From positions 82,774-146,773 of the forward strand of contig JAUNSK010000007.1 of NCBI GenBank assembly GCA_030539275.1: a stretch of 64,000 bases of DNA, given 5' to 3'. Source of the DNA: Oscillospiraceae bacterium. GTDB lineage: Bacteria > Bacillota > Clostridia > Oscillospirales > Ruminococcaceae. Position 1 is the first letter of the stretch, and each line of letters opens with the position of its first letter. Below, piece by piece: positions 53,521 through 63,073 of the stretch. Under the pieces are notes generated by a model. The model saw nothing but the letters and a program-made list of their open reading frames with translations. It ran no database searches and was not told the origin of the DNA. Both the position numbers and the translations under genes were made by a program.

Positions 53521-54456
53521 TCAGTTATTTATTTCAAGTACCATTCCGTTTTTAATTTTATTACCTCTCAGAAAATCTGCAGCCTTCATTCTCTTTGAGC
53601 CCTCAGCCTGCATTTCAGTTATCCTGAGCATTTTGCCGTCACCGCATACAACCATAAAGTTTTCACTGTCTGCTATTGTACCGGGTGCAAGAGCGGATGT
53701 TTTGTCAGTCATTTCTGATCTGAACATTTTTAATCTTTTGCCTTCAATATATGAAAATCCGGTTATCGCTCTTATCACGTTGTGTATAGTATATGCATCT
53801 TTTGTAAAATCTATTGCTGACATATCTTTAGTTATCATTGATGCATAACATGATTTTGAGTCATCCTGCTTTGTTCTTGTCAGTGTTCCGTTTTTCAGCT
53901 GCTCCAGAGTACTGATAAGAACTGTACCGCCAAGCTCCGATAGTCTGTCGTGAAGCTCTGATGAAGTCTCATTTTCACCTATCTGAAGAGTACTGCTTAT
54001 AAGCATATCACCGGTATCCAGGCCCTCTTCCATATACATGGTAGTTACACCTGTCTGTTTCTCTCCGTTTAATATGCACCACTGAATAGGTGCGGCACCT
54101 CTGTATGCCGGAAGGAGTGAAGCATGAACATTTATACATCCGTACTGCGGTATATCAAGTATTTCTTTAGGAAGAATTTTGCCGTATGCCACGACAACAA
54201 TAAGATCCGGAGAAAGTTCTTTAAGAAGTTCAAGGCAAGCAGCGGCATCATCACCTTTTTTAAGTGAGACCGGCTGATATACATCAATACCGTATTCCTG
54301 AGCCGCAGCCTTTACAGGAGTAGGGATCATCTTATAACCTCTGCCCTTCGGCTTGTCAGGCTGTGTAAATACGGCTTTAACTTCCTCTCCTGATTTCACA
54401 AGAGCCCTGAGACAAGGCACGGCAAAATCAGGCGTACCCATAAATACAATTTTCAA
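53521..54456 (-). CDS. fmt: Methionyl-tRNA formyltransferase
   Basis: 311 residues from a TTG start, nine bases after GGAGG. It formylates initiator Met-tRNA. Motifs: FMGTPDFAVPCLRAL, QPDKPKGRG, INVHASLLPAYRGAAPIQW (the HxSLLP motif), GVTTMYMEEGLDTGDML. The C-terminal OB-like domain follows (VVCGDGKMLRITEMQ). It is one bp after def, which removes the formyl group, the usual pairing. Confidence 0.97.
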   Translation of the reverse strand: MKIVFMGTPDFAVPCLRALVKSGEEVKAVFTQPDKPKGRGYKMIPTPVKAAAQEYGIDVYQPVSLKKGDDAAACLELLKELSPDLIVVVAYGKILPKEILDIPQYGCINVHASLLPAYRGAAPIQWCILNGEKQTGVTTMYMEEGLDTGDMLISSTLQIGENETSSELHDRLSELGGTVLISTLEQLKNGTLTRTKQDDSKSCYASMITKDMSAIDFTKDAYTIHNVIRAITGFSYIEGKRLKMFRSEMTDKTSALAPGTIADSENFMVVCGDGKMLRITEMQAEGSKRMKAADFLRGNKIKNGMVLEINN

Positions 54457-54457
54457 T

Positions 54458-54919
54458 TTACAGATCCTCCGGTTTTACAAACTCGTCAACAATAGATGTA
54501 AATAACTTGCCGCTCAGATGATCAGTTTCGTGACATGCACATCTGCAGAAAAGTCCGGTAAGCTTCTTTTCATAATAATTTCCGTTTCTGTCCTGAGCCT
54601 TCAGTGTACAGCTGTATGGTCTTGTTACATATCCCCATGTCTCCGGGCATGACAGGCAGCCCTCAACATCTCTCTGAGTTCCGCTTACATCTGTTATTTC
54701 AGGATTGATAAGCTCAATATATCCCTCGCCTACATCTATTACAGCTACTCTCTTAAGAATTCCTACCTGCGGTGCAGCAAGTCCGTAACCCTGAGCCTTG
54801 TAAAGAGTATCCTTCATATCATCAAGCAGAGTCCATAATCTCTGGTCAAATTTTTCTACAGTCCTGCACTGCTTGTGAAGTACTGCATCTTCCTGTGTTA
54901 CTATATTTCTGAATGCCAT
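54458..54919 (-). CDS. def: Peptide deformylase
   Basis: 153 residues. It removes the N-formyl group from nascent proteins. The three metal motifs are present: GLAAPQVGI, EGCLSCPE (metal-binding Cys) and CHETDHLSGK (HExxH). The ATG follows GGAGAGATTAAG. It lies between priA and fmt as in Bacillus. Confidence 0.97.
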   Translation of the reverse strand: MAFRNIVTQEDAVLHKQCRTVEKFDQRLWTLLDDMKDTLYKAQGYGLAAPQVGILKRVAVIDVGEGYIELINPEITDVSGTQRDVEGCLSCPETWGYVTRPYSCTLKAQDRNGNYYEKKLTGLFCRCACHETDHLSGKLFTSIVDEFVKPEDL

Positions 54920-54933
54920 CTTAATCTCTCCAT

Positions 54934-57405
54934 TTATACTATTTCGCCGTTTATATCTGCGTATATATTTACATTTGCGAATTCTCTGAATCCCGATGTC
55001 CTGATAAGGACATCTCTCAGAAACATTCTGACCATATTATTATTCTTGCACTTAAGAATGATGCGGTATCTGTATTTTCCGTTTACCTTTGCAGCTGATG
55101 AACGTACAGGTCCCAGCACACGCAGCGGAAAAGATACCTTTGATTTATTTACAATGTCTTTAATAATATCAAGTGTCGTATCAGCAGCATTATGTGCCTT
55201 TACATCTGACGCAGATGATATTCCTATCACACAAATGTCGCACAGCGGTGGAAATATCAGTGCTCTGCGCATCGCTATCTCTTCATTGTAAAATGCCTCG
55301 TAATCCTGATTTGCCGCCATATTCAGGACATAATGATCAGGAATGAAAGTCTGAAGATAGGCACGCCCTTTTTTATTTCCCCTGCCGCTTCGTCCGACAA
55401 CCTGTGTTATGAGGGAAAATGTCCTCTCATAGCTGCGGAAGTCACCTGAATAAAGCGACTTGTCAACACTCAGTACTCCGACGAGTGTAACATCAGGAAA
55501 ATCCAGTCCCTTGCCTATCATCTGCGTGCCTATCATAATGTCATATTCACCGCGTGCAAAAGCAGCAAATTTCTGTTCGTATGCATACCTTGAAAAGGTT
55601 GTGTCAGCATCCATTCTGAGTATCCGTGCTGACCCGAACAGTTCTGACAGCTGTTCTTCCATCTTCTGTGTTCCGAATCCCGTAGGCCTGAAAATCCTGC
55701 AGCCACATGAAGGACATACAGATACAGGCTCTGCCGTACTGCCGCAGTAATGACATACCAGCGAATTATTTGCCTTGTGGTATGTATAAGGAATACTGCA
55801 GTTCGGACAGTGAAGGGGTTCGCCGCACTGCGTACATGTAATGACAGTATGATATCCGCGTCTGTTGAGCAGCAGTATAGTCTGCTCTTTATGAAGAATA
55901 TTATAGTTTATCTCATCTATCAGGACTTCGCTGAATTCACTGTGATTACCGTTGTTTCGCTCAAGTCCCATATCTACTATGTGCACATCCGGAAGCTCAC
56001 TGCTGTTATAGCGGTTTTTCAGTTCAAGAAGCTCATAAATGCCTTTTTTCGCATAATAATAGCTTTCGACCGACGGCGTTGCAGATCCGAGCAGCAGTAC
56101 TGCCCCGTGTACCCTGCAGCGCTGTTTTGCAACAGCAAGTGTACTGTACCTGGGTGCATTGTCTGATTTGTATGAACGTTCCCCTTCTTCATCCATGATG
56201 ATAATTCCGATATCAGACAAAGGAGCAAAAACCGCACTCCTTGTTCCTACGACTATACGGGCCATTTTCCGCTGTATTCTTTTATATTCATCCAGACGCT
56301 GTCCGAGAGACAGGCTGCTGTGGACTACTGCTACAGTTTCTCCGAAAAGCCTGCGGAACTGTGTGACTATCTGCGGAGTAAGCGCTATTTCCGGAATAAG
56401 CATAATTGCAGTTTTGCCTGCTTCAAGTGTCTTTTCTATAAGCTTTATGAAAACAGACGTTTTTCCGCTGCCCGTTACTCCATGCAGAAGGAAACACTTT
56501 GGTGAGCGTTCATATAAATGTGTAAGCACCCTGTCAAAAACAGCTTTCTGTTCATCTGACAGAATAATTTTTGATAGAGCACCCTCTTCGAATATCTTAC
56601 TTCCCGGAACTCTGAATTCTTCACTGACGAACTCTTCCAGGACTTTGTTTTTAAGCAGATTTTTAACAACAACCTGTGTAACGCTGCATATATAGCATAC
56701 TTCCCTGACAGCTGCAGAACCGTTTTCACTAAGCAGCCTGACCACACGTTTCTGTTTATCTGTTATGTTGAATGCAGACGGATCCTGCAAAAAATAATCA
56801 GAAAGCCGCACCATGCTGATAAACCTGTCACTAACCTTCTGATTTATATCTGCAACAACTTTGATAACATTTTTATCGATCAGCGATCTGACCGTAAGTT
56901 CTTTTTCATGATCATCATGCGTATCAAGAACAGCATCGAATTCACGTCTGCTTGATGCATTTTTCAGAAAGCAGACAATGTTGCGCTCTTCTTCAGAAAG
57001 TGAGCTGTAGATTATATCTGAATTGAGCTCATATCTTTCCTTTATCCTGACATTCATTCCGGACGGCAGAACTGTTCTGACTGCGTCATAATAGGTACAG
57101 AATGTATTCTCCTTGAGCCAGTATACGAGTTCAAGCATTTCATCATTAAGTACCGGCTTTTCGTCAACTAAGGAAACGACCGGTTTCAGACTCACATTCT
57201 GAGTCTTCATGCCGGTGACGTTAAGAACAATACCTGTCCTTTTTCTGCTTCCCTGGCCGAATGGAACTATTACTCTCATTCCGGCAAGGATCTTGCCTGC
57301 AAATGCATCAGGAATATAATAGGAATATGGCTTGTCAAAAGAGAATGCTGCATTATATACTGCAACTTCTGCAATTCTCAGCATATCTGACTGAAGCTCA
57401 TCCAT
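54934..57405 (-). CDS. priA: Primosomal protein N' (replication restart helicase PriA)
   Basis: 823 residues. The N-terminal 3'DNA-binding domain (MRVIVPFGQGSRKRTGIV) is followed by a superfamily 2 helicase with Walker A GVTGSGKTSVF and a DEAD-type box reading DEEGERSY where DEEH is usual; RRGYHTVITCTQCG and paired Cys motifs (CTQCG, CPNCS, CHYCG, CPSCG) bind zinc. GTQMIGKGLDFPDVTLVG and VVGRSGRG are conserved. PriA restarts stalled forks. It overlaps the rpoZ stop by one base (TAATG). Normal length; coaBC, which lies between rpoZ and priA in Bacillus, is absent here. Confidence 0.96.
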   Translation of the reverse strand: MDELQSDMLRIAEVAVYNAAFSFDKPYSYYIPDAFAGKILAGMRVIVPFGQGSRKRTGIVLNVTGMKTQNVSLKPVVSLVDEKPVLNDEMLELVYWLKENTFCTYYDAVRTVLPSGMNVRIKERYELNSDIIYSSLSEEERNIVCFLKNASSRREFDAVLDTHDDHEKELTVRSLIDKNVIKVVADINQKVSDRFISMVRLSDYFLQDPSAFNITDKQKRVVRLLSENGSAAVREVCYICSVTQVVVKNLLKNKVLEEFVSEEFRVPGSKIFEEGALSKIILSDEQKAVFDRVLTHLYERSPKCFLLHGVTGSGKTSVFIKLIEKTLEAGKTAIMLIPEIALTPQIVTQFRRLFGETVAVVHSSLSLGQRLDEYKRIQRKMARIVVGTRSAVFAPLSDIGIIIMDEEGERSYKSDNAPRYSTLAVAKQRCRVHGAVLLLGSATPSVESYYYAKKGIYELLELKNRYNSSELPDVHIVDMGLERNNGNHSEFSEVLIDEINYNILHKEQTILLLNRRGYHTVITCTQCGEPLHCPNCSIPYTYHKANNSLVCHYCGSTAEPVSVCPSCGCRIFRPTGFGTQKMEEQLSELFGSARILRMDADTTFSRYAYEQKFAAFARGEYDIMIGTQMIGKGLDFPDVTLVGVLSVDKSLYSGDFRSYERTFSLITQVVGRSGRGNKKGRAYLQTFIPDHYVLNMAANQDYEAFYNEEIAMRRALIFPPLCDICVIGISSASDVKAHNAADTTLDIIKDIVNKSKVSFPLRVLGPVRSSAAKVNGKYRYRIILKCKNNNMVRMFLRDVLIRTSGFREFANVNIYADINGEIV

Positions 57406-57629
57406 TACTGATACTGGTTCTGCTGCTCTTCTGTTTCGTCTGATTCAACTATTTTGTATTTTCCGCTGGCGAATTCCTCAACAGCTGTCTTTACAGGCTT
57501 TTCTCTGAGTATTTCATTGTTTTCATATAATTCGTCTGCTATCTGTCTTGCTCTTTTTGCAACACCGATAACAAGTGAATAATAGCTTTCGTTTTTTGTA
57601 ATAAGCTGTGTAATAGCAGGTCTAAGCAT
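57405..57629 (-). CDS. rpoZ: DNA-directed RNA polymerase omega subunit
   Basis: 74 residues, typical omega length: [31 protein letters not shown] and KPVKTAVEEFASGKYKI. Omega stabilises the beta' subunit and can mediate ppGpp effects in other bacteria. Its ATG overlaps the gmk stop by eight bases (ATGCTTAG) and its stop overlaps priA by one, so translation of gmk-rpoZ-priA is coupled. Confidence 0.93.
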   Translation of the reverse strand: MLRPAITQLITKNESYYSLVIGVAKRARQIADELYENNEILREKPVKTAVEEFASGKYKIVESDETEEQQNQYQ

Positions 57630-58227
57630 TTTTCAACACCTCATCAATAAAATTTTTCTGACTTTCAGATTTTAATTCCTGAGCACGGACCACAGATCTG
57701 AAATCTGATATTGCCTCTTCAAGTTCAGCATTTACTACAACATAATCATACTGTGAAGCAAAGCTGATTTCATGAGCTGCTTCAGATACTCTCTGCTGTA
57801 TAACCTCGTCACTCTCAGTGCCTCTTTTGTTGAGACGTCTTTTCAGTTCCTGTATGGACGGAGGAGCAATAAAAACAAATACAGCCTCAGGACACTTCTT
57901 TTTTATCTGCATGGCGCCCTGAACTTCTATTTCAAGGATAACATTTTTACCCTCTGAAAGCTTGTCATATACTTCTTTTTTAGGAGTTCCGTAATAATTG
58001 CCGCAATACTCAGCATATTCGAGCATTCCGTCATTATTTATCCTTTCAACAAACTGCTCATGTGTGAGAAAGTGATAATTTACACCGTCAGCTTCACCTG
58101 TTCTCGGTGATCTTGTTGTGGCCGATACGGAATAATAAAACTTTTCATCCTTCAGAACTTCACTAAGTATAGTTCCTTTGCCGCACCCGGATGGCGCAGA
58201 TACTACAATAAGTATTCCTTTACTCAT
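57622..58227 (-). CDS. gmk: Guanylate kinase
   Basis: 201 residues from the ATG at 58227 ([14 protein letters not shown]); this start overlaps the remA stop by eight bases (ATGAGTAA) and follows AAAGGG. P-loop [15 protein letters not shown]-binding [17 protein letters not shown] and the acid [15 protein letters not shown]; lid [13 protein letters not shown]. It makes GDP from GMP, supplying GTP and, indirectly, (p)ppGpp and c-di-GMP precursors. Conserved yicC-remA-gmk-rpoZ order. Confidence 0.97.
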   Translation of the reverse strand: MSKGILIVVSAPSGCGKGTILSEVLKDEKFYYSVSATTRSPRTGEADGVNYHFLTHEQFVERINNDGMLEYAEYCGNYYGTPKKEVYDKLSEGKNVILEIEVQGAMQIKKKCPEAVFVFIAPPSIQELKRRLNKRGTESDEVIQQRVSEAAHEISFASQYDYVVVNAELEEAISDFRSVVRAQELKSESQKNFIDEVLKNA

Positions 58228-58474
58228 CTTCAATTTCCCTTTCATCATCACATCGCAGCCCTATTGTCTCAGGCTGTACAGCAGACAGGATAATGTGCTC
58301 GCTGTCCATTATCAGTACTGCACGTGTTCTTCTGCCGTATGTTGCATCTATAAGCATTCCCTTATCCCTGGCATCCTGTATAATTCTTTTTACCGGAGCA
58401 GACTCAGGACTTACTATTGAAATAAGTCTCCCGGATGAAACCATATTACCGTATCCGATATTTATTAACTTCAC
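58220..58474 (-). CDS. remA: Extracellular matrix regulator RemA (DUF370)
   Basis: 84 residues from a GTG at 58474, six bases after GGGGTG (an alternative GTG lies three codons earlier). Nearly the whole protein is family signature: [53 protein letters not shown] and [10 protein letters not shown]. In Bacillus RemA is a DNA-binding activator of biofilm matrix and osmoprotection genes. Its stop overlaps gmk by eight bases. Confidence 0.96.
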   Translation of the reverse strand: MKLINIGYGNMVSSGRLISIVSPESAPVKRIIQDARDKGMLIDATYGRRTRAVLIMDSEHIILSAVQPETIGLRCDDEREIEDE

Positions 58475-58500
58475 TGTGTTCACCCCACGCTGAAATACTT

Positions 58501-59379
58501 TTACTCTATATTCTGGATCTGCTCTCTTATCTTTTCAATTTCTGACTTGATATCAACAACAGTCCTGATGATCTCAAGACCCTGTGCCTTTGAAGCTATT
58601 GTATTTGCCTCTCTGTTCATTTCCTGTATCAGAAAGTCAAGCTTTCTGCCGATTATATCTTCATTGTCAAGCAGATTTCGAAACTGGATCATATGGCTTT
58701 TCAGACGTACTGTTTCCTCATCGACTGCAACCTTTTCAGAAAAAATTGCAACTTCTGTTATCAGACGCTGCTCATCTACGGTTCTGTCTGAGAGCGTTTC
58801 GGATATTTTTGTGTACAGTCTGTTTTTATAGTTTTCAGCCATCTCAGGTGCCTTTTCTTCTATAAGACTTACCATTGATTCTATCTTTTCAAGCTTTGAA
58901 AGGACATCCTCTTTCAGCTTTTCACCCTCGCAGCATCTCATACTGATAAACTTTGCAACAGCACTCTGAGCTACTTGAACTACATCATTTAATATCTGTT
59001 CCTCATTATCTGATACCTTTATCAGCGTGAATACATCAGGAAAGCGCAGAAGGTGTGACAAAGAAAGATCATCTCTGAGCCCAAGATCAGTATTGACACT
59101 TCTCATGGCATTTATATAGTTCATTGCAAGAGTTTCATTGACCTGGATCTTCGTATCTGCAGCCTCAACGTTGGTAATTGTAAGTGAAACCTCTGTTTTT
59201 CCTCTGGAAATGCTAGAGGATACGATCTTTTTCAACGGTTCCTCAATATACAGATACTGTCTCGGAACGCGTGCAGTTACTTCATTGAACCTGTGATTTA
59301 CGGATTTTATTTCGACGAGAATCTCTCTGCCGTTAAGAATCATTCTGTCTCTGCCGAACCCTGTCATGCTTCTGATCAT
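58501..59379 (-). CDS. yicC: YicC family endoribonuclease-like protein
   Basis: 292 residues. The N-terminal YicC domain starts [13 protein letters not shown] with [13 protein letters not shown]; the C-terminal DUF1732 part contains [25 protein letters not shown] and [23 protein letters not shown]. coli YicC has been reported as an endoribonuclease promoting decay of RyhB; the Firmicute homologue (YloC) is next to remA as here. AGGAGGAGGTGGAG precedes the ATG. It is the first gene of the long minus-strand cluster. Confidence 0.95.
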   Translation of the reverse strand: MIRSMTGFGRDRMILNGREILVEIKSVNHRFNEVTARVPRQYLYIEEPLKKIVSSSISRGKTEVSLTITNVEAADTKIQVNETLAMNYINAMRSVNTDLGLRDDLSLSHLLRFPDVFTLIKVSDNEEQILNDVVQVAQSAVAKFISMRCCEGEKLKEDVLSKLEKIESMVSLIEEKAPEMAENYKNRLYTKISETLSDRTVDEQRLITEVAIFSEKVAVDEETVRLKSHMIQFRNLLDNEDIIGRKLDFLIQEMNREANTIASKAQGLEIIRTVVDIKSEIEKIREQIQNIE

Positions 59380-59473
59380 TGATTCTCCACCTCCTCCTGA
59401 ACGTACCGGAATGCTTATAACAATAACTTGTACGATAAAAATAACAATAGCACTCCAATTTACTCATTATATT

Positions 59474-59502
59474 ATTATATCACTTATGCAATAATAAATC
59501 AA
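59474..59502 (-). promoter_or_regulatory. Promoter of the yicC-remA-gmk cluster
   Basis: Minus-strand TTGATT, 17-bp spacer, TATAAT, with a second TATAAT nine bases further downstream that could give a second start. It is back to back with the aro promoter. Confidence 0.78.
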
Positions 59503-59543
59503 GTTTTTTTATTCTGACAGCGTAAAACCGCGGGTTCATACCA

Positions 59544-59572
59544 TTGACAATCTTTTTTACACATATTATAAT
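59544..59572 (+). promoter_or_regulatory. Promoter of the aroB-aroA-aroC operon
   Basis: Plus-strand consensus TTGACA, 17-bp spacer, consensus TATAAT; about 75 bp before aroB. This is the best sigma-A match seen in the window. It also rules out the in-frame ATGs upstream of the chosen aroB start. Confidence 0.88.
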
Positions 59573-59648
59573 AAAAATGTGTGACTGTCAGCACTCCCAA
59601 AACCTACATATTATATCTTTCAGTTCACATACGGAAGGGATGAAAATT

Positions 59649-60725
59649 ATGAAAACTATACAAGTCAATACCTCGCATCCGTATAAAATATTTATAGAGC
59701 AGGGCCTTCTTGAAAAATGCGGTCAGATAGTATCTGAATTAATGCCTTCAGGACGCTGCGCGATCATTACAGATGATATCGTTGACTCACTGTACAGTAC
59801 AGCAGTCACTGATTCACTGAAAAAAGCCGGACTTACCACAGTAAAATTTGTTTTTAAAAACGGTGAATCATCCAAGTGTTCTGAAAATCTTAACAATATA
59901 TATACATTTCTCGCAAAAAACCATATAACACGCAGTGACTGTCTTATTGCACTCGGCGGAGGAGTTGTCGGCGATATTACCGGATTTGCCGCAGCAACTT
60001 TTTTAAGAGGCATTAAATACATACAGATCCCTACTACACTTCTTGCGCAGATCGACAGTTCAGTCGGCGGAAAAACCGCTATTGATCTTCCTGAAGGCAA
60101 AAATCTTGTAGGCGCCTTCAAACAGCCTCTGGCTGTAATCTGTGATCCGCTCACTCTCACAACGCTTACTCCTGCCATAGCGTCAGACGGAATGGCAGAA
60201 GCTATCAAGTACGGAATGATAAGAAGCAGAGAGTTATTTGATCTTATAGCCTCTCACACTACTGAAAATTACATACAGCAGGCAGAAGAGATCATATCCA
60301 GATGTGTTACTATCAAGGCTGAGATCGTTTGCAATGATGAATTTGACACAGGTGAACGTATGCTTCTCAACTTCGGTCATACTCTGGCGCATGCAGTTGA
60401 GAGCTATTACCACTATGAAACATATACACATGGAAGTGCAGTTGCCATCGGCATGTATGTTATTACTAAGCACGCTGCAATGCTTGGCATCTGCACGGAT
60501 GAGACTCTTTCAAGTCTCAGCACTGTTATAAGAAACTACAACCTTCCGGTCCTTGCAGATGCACCTATGAATGAACTTATTCCTCTTTGTCTTAATGACA
60601 AGAAAAGAGAATCTGATTACATAAATATCATCATCTGCGATAAAATAGGTTCATCATATATAAGTAAAATGCCTATCAGCAAATTCTACGAGTTCATGGA
60701 TATTCAACCGACAAAGGAGAGCTAA
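59649..60725 (+). CDS. aroB: 3-dehydroquinate synthase
   Basis: 358 residues from the ATG at 59649, nine bases after GGAAGGG; the earlier in-frame ATG lies before it within the site. It converts DAHP to 3-dehydroquinate, the second shikimate step, using NAD+ and a metal. Motifs: LIALGGGVVGDITGFAAAT (NAD), PTTLLAQIDSSVGGKT, LPEGKNLVGAF, EAIKYGMI, and LLNFGHTLAHAVE with the metal-binding His residues. First gene of the operon; one-base overlap with aroA (TAATG). Confidence 0.97.
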   Translation: MKTIQVNTSHPYKIFIEQGLLEKCGQIVSELMPSGRCAIITDDIVDSLYSTAVTDSLKKAGLTTVKFVFKNGESSKCSENLNNIYTFLAKNHITRSDCLIALGGGVVGDITGFAAATFLRGIKYIQIPTTLLAQIDSSVGGKTAIDLPEGKNLVGAFKQPLAVICDPLTLTTLTPAIASDGMAEAIKYGMIRSRELFDLIASHTTENYIQQAEEIISRCVTIKAEIVCNDEFDTGERMLLNFGHTLAHAVESYYHYETYTHGSAVAIGMYVITKHAAMLGICTDETLSSLSTVIRNYNLPVLADAPMNELIPLCLNDKKRESDYINIIICDKIGSSYISKMPISKFYEFMDIQPTKES

Positions 60726-61963
60726 TGGATTTAACGATCATACCGTCAATACTGCACGGACATGTAACTGTTCCGTCATCAAAAAGCATAACTCACCGTG
60801 CCCTTATTTGTGCTGCTCTTGCCCACGGCGAGTCAGAGATCACAAATGTATCTATGTCACAGGATATCAATGCAACTATTGAATCCCTGACAGCCCTTGG
60901 GGCATCCTTTCGTATAAACGGCAGCACTGTAAAAGTAACCGGAATTTCTCATGCACCTGCCTGTGCGAAAGCAGACTGCTGTGAAAGCGGCTCAACACTG
61001 CGCTTTCTTATTCCTGTTGCATGTGCACTGGGAACGTCGTGTGAATTTTCTGGTCAGGGACGTCTTGCTTCAAGACCGATAGACATATATATTCGTGAGC
61101 TCTCAGACAAAGGGATTCAGTTCAGCCGCACCGGGACAATGCCGTTTTCAGTAAACGGTAAACTCAGCGGCGGCAGATTTAACGTAGAAGGAAATGTATC
61201 ATCACAGTTTATAACCGGGTTTCTTCTTGCACTTCCTCTTCTCAGCGAAGATTCAGAGATCATTCTTACCAGTGAACTTGAATCGAAGCCTTATGTTGAT
61301 ATTACGATAGGCTGTCTTAAACACTTCGGGATCGAAATCGTTGAAAAGAAAAACTCTTATTTCATCAGAGGCGGTCAGAATTACAAGCCTGCAGACTTCT
61401 GTGTCGAAGCTGATTTCTCTCAGGCTGCATTTTTCATCGCAGCAGGATTTATTGGAAATGATATTGTTATAGACAACCTTCCGGATGCTTCCTTATCTCT
61501 TCAGGGAGATAAGAAAATCATTGAAATAACTCAGAACCTATGTTATAATTATAAGCAGACACCGTTCTTTATTGACGCATCAGATATTCCTGATCTGGTT
61601 CCGGTACTGGCAGTCGCATGTTCGCTTTCTAAAAATGAGACTCACATTACAAATGCCGGACGTCTCAGAATAAAAGAAAGTGACAGACTTGTTTCAACAT
61701 CCGAGATGATCAACTCACTGGGCGGAAAAGTCCGTCAGACTGATGACGGTCTGATAATATCACCTGTGAGCTGTTTTACAGGTGGAATAGTTGACAGCTG
61801 CAATGACCACCGCATCGCAATGGCAGCCGCAGTTGCTGCAACAAGATCCACAAAAAATGTGTCAGTAAAAAACTTTGACGCTATAAAAAAATCCTACCCG
61901 GATTTTCTTGATGACTACAAAAAAATAGGAGGTCTTGTAAAGCATGGCATCACTTTGGAATAA
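60725..61963 (+). CDS. aroA: 5-enolpyruvylshikimate-3-phosphate synthase
   Basis: 412 residues. It joins shikimate-3-phosphate and PEP. Motifs: PSSKSITHRALICAALA, CCESGSTLRFLIPVA (glycine/Arg site), RPIDIYIRELSDKGI, GNVSSQFITGFLLALP, ADFSQAAFFIAAG, RIKESDRLVST and CNDHRIAMAAAVA. The sequence CESGSTLRF differs from the E. coli class I glyphosate-sensitive loop, and the protein is closer to shorter Firmicute enzymes; sensitivity cannot be predicted. It is coupled to both neighbours by overlap. Confidence 0.97.
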   Translation: MDLTIIPSILHGHVTVPSSKSITHRALICAALAHGESEITNVSMSQDINATIESLTALGASFRINGSTVKVTGISHAPACAKADCCESGSTLRFLIPVACALGTSCEFSGQGRLASRPIDIYIRELSDKGIQFSRTGTMPFSVNGKLSGGRFNVEGNVSSQFITGFLLALPLLSEDSEIILTSELESKPYVDITIGCLKHFGIEIVEKKNSYFIRGGQNYKPADFCVEADFSQAAFFIAAGFIGNDIVIDNLPDASLSLQGDKKIIEITQNLCYNYKQTPFFIDASDIPDLVPVLAVACSLSKNETHITNAGRLRIKESDRLVSTSEMINSLGGKVRQTDDGLIISPVSCFTGGIVDSCNDHRIAMAAAVAATRSTKNVSVKNFDAIKKSYPDFLDDYKKIGGLVKHGITLE

Positions 61964-63038
61964 CAGAATATCTTTTTCAATCTTCGGGGAGTCACATGGA
62001 CCTGCTATAGGCGTTGTCATTGACAATCTTCCTCCCGGTGAATATATCCGGACTGAAGAAATTGCAGCTTTTCTAGCCAGAAGAGCACCTAAGAAAAACA
62101 AAACCAGTACGCCAAGATCAGAAAAGGACATGCCTCAGATTATGTCAGGGGTCTGCAATAACCGTACGACCGGAACGCCTCTTTGTGCTTTTATTCAGAA
62201 CACGGATACGCACAGTGCCGATTACAATAATGTCAGATCACTTGCAAGGCCGGGACATGCAGATTATACAGGTGCTCAGAGATATCAGGGATTCAATGAT
62301 GTCAGAGGCGGTGGACATTTTTCAGGCAGGCTTACTGCTCCTCTGGTTTTTGCAGGGGCTGTATGTGCACAGATCCTTGAAAGACGGGGTATTTATACAG
62401 GAGCTCATATTTCTGAAATCCATTCTATTAAAGATAAAGCATTTGACGAGATAAAGGTTTCCCGTGACGATATCGTCGCTCTGAGAAAAAAAGATTTTCC
62501 TGTAATAGACGACGCAGCGGGCGAGAAAATGACTGCCGACATCGTAAAGGCACATGACGCCCTTGATTCAGTCGGTGGTATTATTGAATGTGCATCTGTA
62601 AATGTTCCGTGCGGTATCGGCTCTCCGATATTTGACGGACTTGAAAATACAATTTCACAGCTTGTTTTCGGCATTCCGGCTGTAAAAGGCATTGAGTTCG
62701 GTGCAGGCTTTATGGCATCAAAGATGCTTGGAAGTCAGAACAATGATGAATTTTACGTTGATGACCATGGTCATGTTCTTACAAAGACAAATCATCATGG
62801 CGGAATTCTCGGAGGAATCTCTTCCGGCATGCCTGTTATTTTCAGAGTAGCAATCAAGCCGACCCCTTCGATATCCAGACCACAGCACACTATTGATTAT
62901 AAACAGATGATGAATGATGTCATTAACATAAAAGGACGTCATGACCCGTGCATAGTACCGCGTGCTGTCCCATGTGTTGAAGCTGCCGCTAACATTGCAC
63001 TTCTCAACCATATTCTCGATTATCCTAATTTCAGATAG
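61944..63038 (+). CDS. aroC: Chorismate synthase
   Basis: 364 residues. It makes chorismate, the last shared step, and needs reduced FMN. Motifs: FSIFGESHGPAIGVVIDNLP, RPGHADYTGAQRY, DVRGGGHFSGRLTAP, SVGGIIECASVNVP, ILGGISSGMPVIFRVAIKP, GRHDPCIVPRAVPCVEAAA. It has GGAGG 11 bases before the ATG and overlaps aroA by 20 bp. aroD/E/K genes are not in the window. Confidence 0.97.
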   Translation: MASLWNNRISFSIFGESHGPAIGVVIDNLPPGEYIRTEEIAAFLARRAPKKNKTSTPRSEKDMPQIMSGVCNNRTTGTPLCAFIQNTDTHSADYNNVRSLARPGHADYTGAQRYQGFNDVRGGGHFSGRLTAPLVFAGAVCAQILERRGIYTGAHISEIHSIKDKAFDEIKVSRDDIVALRKKDFPVIDDAAGEKMTADIVKAHDALDSVGGIIECASVNVPCGIGSPIFDGLENTISQLVFGIPAVKGIEFGAGFMASKMLGSQNNDEFYVDDHGHVLTKTNHHGGILGGISSGMPVIFRVAIKPTPSISRPQHTIDYKQMMNDVINIKGRHDPCIVPRAVPCVEAAANIALLNHILDYPNFR

Positions 63039-63073
63039 ATCTTTAACATCCTGCATCATTGAGGAGGGATTTT

